From contig CAZBZG010000295.1 of the NCBI GenBank assembly GCA_964496245.1, positions 1 to 5,738 of the forward strand: a stretch of DNA of 5,738 bases. Reading direction: 5' to 3'. Positions 1 to 5,130 of this stretch are shown here, in pieces. A model generated the notes under the pieces. That model saw only the letters and a list, made by a program, of their open reading frames with translations. It ran no database searches and was not told the DNA's origin. Each line of letters starts with the position of its first letter. The stretch's first letter is position 1. A program made the translations under genes and the position numbers. This stretch comes from CAZBZG01 sp964496245 (GTDB taxonomy: Bacteria; Planctomycetota; SZUA-567).

Positions 1-83
1 AGTGGTTTCTTTGAATTGAAGAGGTTCTGAAGGGAATAAGTAAAATAAAATGGGCATAATGAAATTAAATCTTCAAGCGTCCA

Positions 84-93
84 ATTTAAAAAA
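84..93 (+). promoter_or_regulatory. Putative TATA box for psmA
   Basis: An ATTTAAAAAA stretch lies just upstream of psmA, with the first T of TTTAAA 24 nt before the ATG at 109 and 30 nt before the in-frame ATG at 115. No Shine-Dalgarno-like sequence is seen before the ATG, so a leaderless or very short-leader transcript is likely. The surrounding DNA is A-rich, so the match is weak by itself; its support is the similar spacing of TTTAAA before the next two transcription-unit starts in this window. Confidence 0.4.
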
Positions 94-108
94 AAATAGA
101 TAACAAAA

Positions 109-834
109 ATGGATATGCCGATAGATATGCAACATCAAGCAATGGGTTATGACAGAACTGCGACAATGTTTTCTCCCGAGGGACATTTGTTACAGGTTGA
201 GTATGCTGAGAAAACTGTTCGTTTAGGAAGTTCAAGTATTGGAATTGTTTGTAAAGATGGTGTTTTGATAATTGCTGACAAGAGAAATGAAGATAAACTA
301 GTTGTTCAAAGTTCTGCGACAAAGGTTAATGAGATTGATGAACACATTATTGCGAGCGTTGCTGGAATTACTGCCGATGCTAGAGTTTTGATTGAAAGAG
401 CACAGGTTGTTTCACAACAGCACAGAGTTACTTACGATTCTCCAATCGAACCAGAATTAATAATCAAAGAAGTTTCAAATGTAAAACAACAGTTCACACA
501 ATATGGGGGAGCAAGACCTTTCGGTGTGAGCATGATGCTTGGAGGAGTTAATGGAAAGAAGCCGGAATTATTCACAAGCGACATAACAGGAAATTATTTT
601 TCTTATTACGCAAACGCCATCGGAGAAAAAGATGATAAGATTAAAGAATTATTGAGAGAAAGATACAAGAAAGATTTGACGCTTAAAGAGGGTGTTAAAA
701 TTGCTTTGGAAATTTTCGCGGAAGTTCAAGGGCAGAAATTTGATATTAATAGATTCGAAATGGGAATTATAAAAACCGAAACTGGAAAACTTGAAAAGTT
801 TGAAGGAGAATCTATCAAGAATTTTTATATATAA
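109..834 (+). CDS. psmA: 20S proteasome subunit alpha
   Basis: Structural subunit of the outer heptameric rings of the cytoplasmic archaeal 20S proteasome, which gate substrate entry to the catalytic beta rings. The 241-residue product has the family hallmarks in order: the gate motif Tyr14-Asp15-Arg16, then FSPEGHLLQVEYAEK (residues 21-35) typical of alpha subunits, DKR at 57-59, a Lys at 72 at the position of Thermoplasma Lys66 (pocket for the HbYX tail of the activating ATPase), ADARVL in the first helices, and QYGGARPFGVS in the centre. Length is normal (about 230-260). Alpha subunits are not themselves catalytic. The start is uncertain: Met3 (115) and Met7 (127) are in frame, and MQHQAMGYDR from Met7 aligns without a gap to the Thermoplasma N-terminus, so the first six residues may not be made. 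It precedes sdo1 by 32 nt, a common archaeal neighbourhood. Product identity is secure. Confidence 0.97.
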   Translation: MDMPIDMQHQAMGYDRTATMFSPEGHLLQVEYAEKTVRLGSSSIGIVCKDGVLIIADKRNEDKLVVQSSATKVNEIDEHIIASVAGITADARVLIERAQVVSQQHRVTYDSPIEPELIIKEVSNVKQQFTQYGGARPFGVSMMLGGVNGKKPELFTSDITGNYFSYYANAIGEKDDKIKELLRERYKKDLTLKEGVKIALEIFAEVQGQKFDINRFEMGIIKTETGKLEKFEGESIKNFYI

Positions 835-838
835 AATT

Positions 839-848
839 ATTTAAATTA
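839..848 (+). promoter_or_regulatory. Putative TATA box for sdo1
   Basis: ATTTAAATTA in the 32-nt gap between psmA and sdo1 places TTTAAA exactly 27 nt before the sdo1 ATG, the spacing expected for a leaderless archaeal transcript. It may let sdo1 be transcribed independently of psmA; read-through from psmA is equally possible because the gap is short. The T-rich run GTTGTTTCTTTT (853-863) between this box and the ATG could also act as a weak termination tract for psmA transcripts. Confidence 0.4.
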
Positions 849-866
849 TGAGTTGTTTCTTTTAAT

Positions 867-1538
867 ATGACACAAACTACGGCTAGGATAAAAAAGGCGG
901 GAAAGCATTTTGAGATTTTAGTAGACATGGACAAGGCATTGCAATTTAGAAAAGGTGAAAATGTTTTGGTTGATGAATTCTTAGAAATTGATAGAATTTT
1001 TTCTGATGCAAAGAAAGGACAGGCTGCTGGTGAGGGAGAATTGCAAAGTGCGTTTGGAACTGATAATATTCATGAGATTGCTAAAAAAATTATTAAAGAT
1101 GGAGAGGTTTTGGTTACGCAAGAGCATAGAAGTGCTGAGCAAGAGCAAAAGTTCAAACAAATTGTTGATTTTTTAACTCGTAATGCAGTTGATGCGCAGT
1201 CAGGAAATCCGATTACTTCTGAAAGGATAAAATCCGTGATGGAAGATGCTGGAGTTAATGTCAAGAACCTACCCGTTGAAAAACAGATTAAAGAGATTAT
1301 GGATGAATTAAGAAAAGTTATTCCGATTAAATTAGAAATGAAAAGGGTTAAGATTACAATTCCGGCTTCATACACTGGGCAGGCCTATGGTGTTGTTAAT
1401 GAGTATAAAGAAAGTGAGAATTGGAAAGATACGGGGGATTTGGAAGTTGTTGTTGCTGTTCCTTCAGGAATGATTATGGGTTTTTATGATAAGTTGAATT
1501 CTATTACGCACGGTGCGGCTTTGACTGAAGAGAGGTGA
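867..1538 (+). CDS. sdo1: Ribosome maturation factor Sdo1/SBDS
   Basis: Archaeal orthologue of the Shwachman-Bodian-Diamond syndrome protein. In eukaryotes SBDS works with the EF-2-like GTPase Efl1 to release eIF6 from the 60S subunit; in archaea it is a large-subunit maturation factor acting in the cytoplasm. The 223-residue protein fits the three-domain family: an N-terminal FYSH domain (about 1-90) with ARIKKAGKHFEILVD and the region GELQSAFGTDNIHEIAKKIIKDGEV; a helical middle domain (about 92-158) with the family signature RNAVDAQSGNPITSERI; and a C-terminal ferredoxin-like domain (about 159-223) beginning KRVKITIPASYTGQAYGVV. The ATG at 867 gives the expected N-terminus MTQTTARIKKAGKHFE; no Shine-Dalgarno site precedes it. 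In many archaea the next gene is the exosome subunit rrp4, but here an unrelated cassette follows. Confidence 0.96.
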   Translation: MTQTTARIKKAGKHFEILVDMDKALQFRKGENVLVDEFLEIDRIFSDAKKGQAAGEGELQSAFGTDNIHEIAKKIIKDGEVLVTQEHRSAEQEQKFKQIVDFLTRNAVDAQSGNPITSERIKSVMEDAGVNVKNLPVEKQIKEIMDELRKVIPIKLEMKRVKITIPASYTGQAYGVVNEYKESENWKDTGDLEVVVAVPSGMIMGFYDKLNSITHGAALTEER

Positions 1539-1571
1539 ATAGTGCATTGTTACCTTAGCGGTTGATTAAAC

Positions 1572-1593
1572 AAAAGGAAAGGTTTTTAAAATA
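1572..1593 (+). promoter_or_regulatory. Promoter (BRE/TATA-like) of the peptide cassette
   Basis: An A/G-rich BRE-like stretch (AAAAGGAAAGG) runs directly into TTTTTAAAATA. The first T of TTTAAA (1585) is 27 nt upstream of the ATG at 1612, the same distance as for sdo1. This would put the transcription start at or next to the ATG of the 32-codon ORF, making it leaderless. The position argues that the small ORF, and not the longer overlapping frame opening with TTG at 1562, is the first gene of the unit, since 1562 lies upstream of this box. Prediction only; no experimental start is known. Confidence 0.55.
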
Positions 1594-1611
1594 CAATTTG
1601 TCTTTATTGGG

Positions 1612-1710
1612 ATGGAAACAAATGAAAGATACGAAGAACCAGAAATTGCAAAATTCCCCGTATCTGGTGAGGAAGGGAAAATTGCAGAATTTTGGGTTGA
1701 ATCAGACTAA
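1612..1710 (+). CDS. Candidate RiPP precursor peptide (32 aa)
   Basis: A 32-residue ORF, ATG to TAA, hidden inside a longer open frame. Residues 6-12 read RYEEPEI, a Tyr-x-x-Pro motif (Tyr7, Pro10) followed by a hydrophobic residue (Ile12), like the YxxP leader motif that PqqD-like B1 proteins bind in lasso-peptide biosynthesis. Residues 15-22 read FPVSGEEG and the tail is KIAEFWVESD with Trp28. The peptide has ten acidic and three basic residues (net about -7) and no cysteine. Its codons (GAA, AAA, ATT, GCA) are ordinary for the region. A TATA-like box with TTTAAA at -27 suggests a leaderless start. The PqqD-like gene begins within its 3' end and the radical SAM/SPASM gene follows, the order expected for precursor, recognition element and maturase. 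A leader of roughly the first 15-19 residues and a modified C-terminal core are inferred. It could instead be a non-RiPP small protein or an upstream regulatory ORF. I know no named family for it. Confidence 0.66.
   Translation: METNERYEEPEIAKFPVSGEEGKIAEFWVESD
1666..1672 (+). promoter_or_regulatory. Shine-Dalgarno-like site for the PqqD-like gene
   Basis: GGTGAGG, which contains GGTGA complementary to the archaeal 16S rRNA 3' end, lies inside the precursor ORF and ends 9 nt before the in-frame TTG at 1682. It is the best ribosome-binding signal in front of the PqqD-like domain and is my reason for choosing that start. The same bases encode Gly-Glu-Glu of the peptide, so the match could be accidental. 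Confidence 0.4.
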
Positions 1711-1936
1711 AAAAGCGAAAAGGTTCTTTTTCAGAGAGGAAAAGGAAGGATTCTTAGTCTTTGATAGTTTAAATTCTAATATTTTTTTTGTTAATAAAAC
1801 CTCTAAAGAGATTCTTCTGTTAATAGAAGAAAATCTAAATAAAATTTCTATTGTAGAAATAATTTCAAAAAAATATAAAATTTCAAAAAATAAATCTTCT
1901 CAAGCAGTAAATTTAATATGGAGAGAATTTAAATGA
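1682..1936 (+). CDS. PqqD-like peptide-recognition (RRE) protein
   Basis: Small PqqD-family protein, 84 residues from the preferred start. In RiPP pathways this winged-helix fold binds the precursor leader and delivers it to the modifying enzyme. The family pattern is clear: beta-rich N-terminus (RFFFREEKEGFLVFDS, 14-29), the FFVNKTSKEILLLIEE segment (35-50) matching the usual 'hydrophobic-x-x-Asn-x-x-(A/S)-x-x-I-L-x-L', then the helix-turn-helix-like SIVEIISKKYKIS (56-68) and a C-terminal helix ending WREFK. The frame is open back to TTG 1562, but residues 5' of about 1680 resemble no PqqD sequence and cover the small acidic ORF in another frame, so I place the start at TTG 1682 (behind GGTGAGG); GTG 1667 and TTG 1697 are alternatives. 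It overlaps the precursor ORF by 29 nt in a different frame and the next gene by 4 nt (ATGA), implying translational coupling. The family is confident; the exact start is not. Confidence 0.8.
   Translation: MQNFGLNQTKKAKRFFFREEKEGFLVFDSLNSNIFFVNKTSKEILLLIEENLNKISIVEIISKKYKISKNKSSQAVNLIWREFK
1920..1925 (+). promoter_or_regulatory. Shine-Dalgarno site of radical SAM/SPASM gene
   Basis: GGAGAG, 7 nt before the ATG at 1933, lies within the last codons of the PqqD-like gene. It is a well-spaced ribosome-binding site and supports the ATG at 1933 as the real start and coupled translation with the preceding gene. Confidence 0.5.
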
Positions 1937-2943
1937 ATACTTTTTCAGCTCCAATATATATGGGAATTGATTTAACTGAAAAATGCAATCTTAGATGCAT
2001 ACATTGCAGAGTTTCAACTTCTAAAGATAAATTAAATGAAATTCCATTAAATAAAGTAAAGGAACTTATTGATGAGCTTTCTAAAATGAAGGTAATTCAG
2101 ATTATTTTATCTGGAGGAGAACCTTTTATTAGAAATGATATTTTTGAAATACTGGAATATTGTGTTAAGAAGGGAATACCTGACTTGATTGTAGTAACTA
2201 ATGGATTATTATTAAATAAAGAAAAAATTGATAAATTAAAAAAATCTGAATTAAAAAAGATTACTGTTAGTTTAGATGGATTAAAAGAATCTCATGAAAA
2301 AATAAGGGGAAAAGGAACTTTTGAAAAAACATTAGATGTAATAAAAAAATTGGTTAACAATAATTTTGAAGTTAAAGTTACAATAACACTCAATAAACTT
2401 AATAAAAAAGATGTTACTGAATTATCAACAATTCTAAAACAAATAGGTATAAAAAAAATTAATGTTGGAAATTTAATGCCTTGTGGAAGAGGTAAAAAAC
2501 TCTGGACAAAAGCATTAGATGAAAATGAAAAAAAGGATTTATTAAATAAATCTAAAAAAATTAATAAAAAATATGGCAAAAATTTCATATCTTTTGAATC
2601 ATCTTTCTTACAGGAACCAAATATTTCTGAAGCTGAAAAAAAGATAATTCCCTACTTAGGTTGCAGAGGAGGTAGAACTTATTGCGCTATACTTGCAAAT
2701 GGTGATGTGGTTGCTTGTAAAATGCTTCCCCATATGATTGCTGGAAATACTTACAAAAATAAATTTTCAAACATATGGAGAAATGATGAAAATTGGAAGA
2801 TTTGGAGAGAAAGTAAACTCCCAAAAAAATGTAGTATCTGTAAGTATGGGGATGCGTGTAGAGGGGGATGTAAAGCCATAAGTTTTTATAAATTTGGAAG
2901 AATGGATTTACCAGACCCTCGTTGCATAGGCCCCTTTACATAA
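1933..2943 (+). CDS. Radical SAM/SPASM peptide maturase
   Basis: Radical S-adenosylmethionine enzyme of 336 residues, predicted to modify the adjacent small peptide. The N-terminal radical SAM barrel carries the [4Fe-4S] motif Cys18-x3-Cys22-x2-Cys25 (EKCNLRCIHC) and the SAM-contact motif SGGEPF (60-65). The C-terminus has a complete SPASM signature for two auxiliary clusters: Cys244-x12-Gly257-x4-Cys262, then Cys300-x2-Cys303-x5-Cys309-x3-Cys313, and a final Cys331 in DPRCIG. Cys251 is an additional cysteine within the first spacer. This arrangement is shared by PqqE, MftC and other SPASM peptide maturases, and also by heme-pathway enzymes such as AhbC/AhbD/NirJ, so family membership alone does not prove a peptide substrate; the upstream PqqD-like gene (4-nt overlap) and candidate precursor do point that way. 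It has no fused RRE domain, consistent with a separate PqqD-like partner. The 3' end overlaps the convergent radical SAM gene by 8 nt. Cytoplasmic; oxygen-sensitive chemistry is expected. Confidence 0.9.
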   Translation: MNTFSAPIYMGIDLTEKCNLRCIHCRVSTSKDKLNEIPLNKVKELIDELSKMKVIQIILSGGEPFIRNDIFEILEYCVKKGIPDLIVVTNGLLLNKEKIDKLKKSELKKITVSLDGLKESHEKIRGKGTFEKTLDVIKKLVNNNFEVKVTITLNKLNKKDVTELSTILKQIGIKKINVGNLMPCGRGKKLWTKALDENEKKDLLNKSKKINKKYGKNFISFESSFLQEPNISEAEKKIIPYLGCRGGRTYCAILANGDVVACKMLPHMIAGNTYKNKFSNIWRNDENWKIWRESKLPKKCSICKYGDACRGGCKAISFYKFGRMDLPDPRCIGPFT

Positions 2944-3790
2944 AAGGTTTTACAAAATTATCGTCAAAATATAAAGAGTAATATTTATGAAGTCCTTGGC
3001 ATTCTTCCTTCTTTTTACATTTATTGCATTTTTCTGGGAAATATCTTCCTTCTAGACCTCTCAACAACTCACCCTTTTTAGCCAGCCATATATCCCAGTT
3101 TATCTTCTTTGCTTTCTTATCATTTATAATACATAAAGGCAAATTTTCAATAATTATCTTTTTTTCATTGATTATCTTTTTGACCTTCTTCTTCAAAATA
3201 TTTAAAGGAACAAGATGTTTTTTTGAATATTCTCCATAATTTTTTATGGGATAAAACCGAGGATATGAGATTCTCATATCTTTTAAAAAAGGATAATTTT
3301 TAGAAAGAAAAGATAGGGTATCATTTAAATTTTCATAGTTATATTTTGTAATTACAGTGTTGGTAGATGCTTTAATTTTATTTTTATATTGTTTTAACAA
3401 TTCAAGATTTTTTAATAAACTATTAAAACCCTTAGATTTTGTTATTCTTTCGTAAGTTTTCTTTTCGTGAGAATGAAAGGAAATCTTTAATTCATTTACT
3501 CCTGCTTTAATTATTTTTTTGAGTAATGTTTCATTTAATGAAGTAAGATTTGTCTCAATAATTATATATCTATTCTTCGCTTTAGCAAACTCAATTATTT
3601 TTAAAAGATCTTTTCTTAAAAAAGGCTCTCCCCCTGACAAAATTAGTTTTTTAAATTTTGAGGATATAATTATATCTTTTTTAATTTCATTTAATGATGG
3701 GTTTGGAAAAGGATGTTTCTTTACAGAACAAAAAACACAATCGTGGGGACATTTATCTGTAACATGAATCTCTACTTCTTTATTTGTCAT
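2936..3790 (-). CDS. Radical SAM protein, MoaA-like with twitch-type C-terminus
   Basis: Second, unrelated radical SAM enzyme; 284 residues from the ATG at 3790. A TTG at 3799 would add three residues (287); I prefer the ATG. Numbered from the longer form, the cluster motif is Cys17-x3-Cys21-x2-Cys24 (DKCPHDCVFC), followed by SGGEPF (55-60), ETN (82-84) and the segment ISFHSHEKKTYERITKSKGF common in MoaA/NirJ-like barrels. The C-terminal part has Cys223 (LPLC) and Cys258-x2-Cys261-x5-Cys267 followed by QGLHKYY, enough for one auxiliary cluster, shorter than the two-cluster SPASM of its neighbour. It is the last gene of the minus-strand run: its start lies inside the 3' end of the 340-residue gene (11-nt overlap), so it probably belongs functionally with the thiamine-diphosphate and swivelling-domain genes and not with the peptide cassette, although the two converge. 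The substrate cannot be read from the sequence. Confidence 0.87.
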   Translation of the reverse strand: MTNKEVEIHVTDKCPHDCVFCSVKKHPFPNPSLNEIKKDIIISSKFKKLILSGGEPFLRKDLLKIIEFAKAKNRYIIIETNLTSLNETLLKKIIKAGVNELKISFHSHEKKTYERITKSKGFNSLLKNLELLKQYKNKIKASTNTVITKYNYENLNDTLSFLSKNYPFLKDMRISYPRFYPIKNYGEYSKKHLVPLNILKKKVKKIINEKKIIIENLPLCIINDKKAKKINWDIWLAKKGELLRGLEGRYFPEKCNKCKKKEECQGLHKYYSLYFDDNFVKPFM

Positions 3791-4802
3791 TTTCTTCAAA
3801 TATTTTTAAATAGCTTTTAGTTGTAATCTCTTCTATCTCTTTTCTTGTGTGGTTTTGAGTGAATTCCATAACTTTTTCAATTGGAATTTTAAAATCTTCT
3901 TGATCTATTTTTGTAAATAGTTCCGAAGGAATGTTTAAAGAAGCTATTGTTTCCCCGTTTAATGCCTCAAATGAATTAAATAGTCCTCTAGCATAAACTT
4001 TAAACCAATCCTTTTTCGAAAAATCTTTTGTTTTGCTGATAATTGATTTTATCTTATCTTCAAGTTCTACATATATCTCCTTTAGTTTATCTCCTCTAAC
4101 AACCTCTCCATCAATTTCAACATATGACGAAGTCTTCTTAGAAGACCTAAATAAATGGTTAAAAAAATCTAATTCAATCTCTCCATAAATTTCTTCTACT
4201 ATTTTTATATTTTTGAAAGGAAATTTATTCTCAATACTCAAAGATATTGGATTAAGATTAAAGAACTCTTTAACAAAAAACTTTCTACTTTCTTTTTCAT
4301 AAACTCCATGAAATTCATGTCCAAGACGCATCATTGTAGGATAAAGTATTTCTAAATAAAGTAAGAGTAATGCAGAAATTTTATTGCTCATTATAATATT
4401 TTCTTTCTCGGAACTCAAATTCTTAGAATCAAATGAATATCTCTTCAGTCTATTGGTCTCTTTACAAAAAGGGTCTTCTCGGTAGTAAGAAATATAATTT
4501 ACTAAATCTTTTGCAAGTTCTAATCTTTCTTCTTTTTTTAATATTTTAGCACTGTGAAACAAAGTGAAATACTGAGCTATTTTTGAGGGGTTGCCAAATA
4601 ATTTTGCTATTTTTTCTTCAGTATAGCCTCTTGATTTTAATGTTTTAATTAGGGAATAAATTTCTTTAATGAAAAAACTGCCCACATAATATTCTGCTTC
4701 ATTAGGTATAAAAGGCCATAAAGCACTTGCTGTATCTCCCTTATGTAACTTAGATAAATCTTTTCCAATAACACTGCATAGCTCTTTAATTAATTCATTC
4801 AT
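3780..4802 (-). CDS. Uncharacterised 340-residue protein
   Basis: I do not recognise this family. The product looks soluble and mostly helical, rich in Lys, Glu, Ile, Leu and Phe. No signal peptide is seen, and the single hydrophobic stretch (about 142-158, ISALLLLYLEILYPTMM) contains a Glu and is more likely a buried helix than a membrane span. Possible functional residues are LGHEFHG (160-166, two histidines and a glutamate), WPFIPNEAEYYVGSFF (29-44), DPFCKE near 110 and a charged segment EIDGEVVRGDKLKEIYVELED in the C-terminal half. The ATG at 4802 overlaps the swivelling-domain gene by 8 nt and the 3' end overlaps the radical SAM gene, so it is very likely co-translated with both. Its place directly after a stand-alone phosphohistidine domain makes a partner or substrate-binding role plausible, but this is context only. 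No ATP-grasp or TIM-barrel PEP-binding motif is seen. Confidence 0.85.
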   Translation of the reverse strand: MNELIKELCSVIGKDLSKLHKGDTASALWPFIPNEAEYYVGSFFIKEIYSLIKTLKSRGYTEEKIAKLFGNPSKIAQYFTLFHSAKILKKEERLELAKDLVNYISYYREDPFCKETNRLKRYSFDSKNLSSEKENIIMSNKISALLLLYLEILYPTMMRLGHEFHGVYEKESRKFFVKEFFNLNPISLSIENKFPFKNIKIVEEIYGEIELDFFNHLFRSSKKTSSYVEIDGEVVRGDKLKEIYVELEDKIKSIISKTKDFSKKDWFKVYARGLFNSFEALNGETIASLNIPSELFTKIDQEDFKIPIEKVMEFTQNHTRKEIEEITTKSYLKIFEENDK

Positions 4803-5130
4803 TTTTTAAAATAGTTATTTTATTGTTTGTCGCATCTATCTCTACAAGCATTCCCTCTTTAAGTATCTCTGAAGCATCTTCGACGCTCAATATACAAGGC
4901 TTATTCATTTCCCTACTAACTATAGCTAAATGGCATAATGAACCCCCTTTTTCACTTATGATAGCAGAAGCTTTCATAAAAGCTAATGAAAAAAGGGGAG
5001 AATTGTCTGTTGTTACAACTATGTCTTTTTCTTCTACCTTTATAATTTTATCAACGGAATTGACCAATTTTATCTTTCCCACGTATTTTCCAGGATTAGC
5101 CACAACCCCTTTGAGTACTTTTAATTCCAT
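4795..5130 (-). CDS. Stand-alone PEP-utiliser swivelling (phosphohistidine) domain
   Basis: A 111-residue protein that is essentially one PEP-utilising-enzyme mobile domain, the module that carries a phosphohistidine between two active sites in PEP synthase, pyruvate phosphate dikinase, enzyme I and rifampicin phosphotransferase. The N-terminal GVVANPGKYVGKIKLV (8-23) matches the usual 'G-x-x-(A/S)-x-P-G-x-x-x-G' entry strand. The catalytic stretch is SEKGGSLCHLAIVSREMNKP (59-78) with His67 as the predicted phosphorylated residue; Cys66 before it also occurs in PEP synthases (TCH), while Leu65 replaces the usual Thr/Ser. The C-terminal GMLVEIDATNNKITIL is the usual closing strand. No nucleotide- or PEP-binding domain is fused to it, so a partner kinase or acceptor must be separate. 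It overlaps the upstream gene by 10 nt and the downstream gene by 8 nt. The domain call is firm; the reaction is unknown. Confidence 0.9.
   Translation of the reverse strand: MELKVLKGVVANPGKYVGKIKLVNSVDKIIKVEEKDIVVTTDNSPLFSLAFMKASAIISEKGGSLCHLAIVSREMNKPCILSVEDASEILKEGMLVEIDATNNKITILKNE

Noticed and set aside
1..30. Open frame from the left edge to a TGA at 28-30, ending FELKRF, possibly the tail of an upstream gene.
   Set aside because: Only nine codons are visible, too few to support a gene; the rest of 1-108 shows only A-rich promoter-like DNA.
1070..1375. Antisense open frame across sdo1.
   Set aside because: It lies opposite a clearly conserved gene, has no promoter or ribosome-binding site, and is a shadow of the sdo1 codons; the same holds for open frames opposite the other genes.
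1562..1681. N-terminal extension of the PqqD-like gene from TTG 1562 (or ATG 1622).
   Set aside because: The TTG lies upstream of the likely TATA box, the residues do not look like PqqD, and the same DNA encodes a more convincing small peptide in another frame.
1612..2943. Lasso-peptide biosynthesis, suggested by the YxxP motif and PqqD-like protein.
   Set aside because: No asparagine-synthetase-like cyclase and no transglutaminase-like leader peptidase is present; the enzyme here is a SPASM radical SAM protein.
4132..4146. Short palindrome GTCTTCTTAGAAGAC in the 340-residue gene.
   Set aside because: Seven-bp arms are explained by the codons for Arg-Ser-Ser-Lys-Lys-Thr-Ser, and no T-tract or repeat copy accompanies it.
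3780..4802. Zinc-peptidase HExxH motif in the 340-residue protein (HEFHG).
   Set aside because: The spacing is His-Glu-x-His, one residue short of HExxH, so a leader-peptidase role is not supported.
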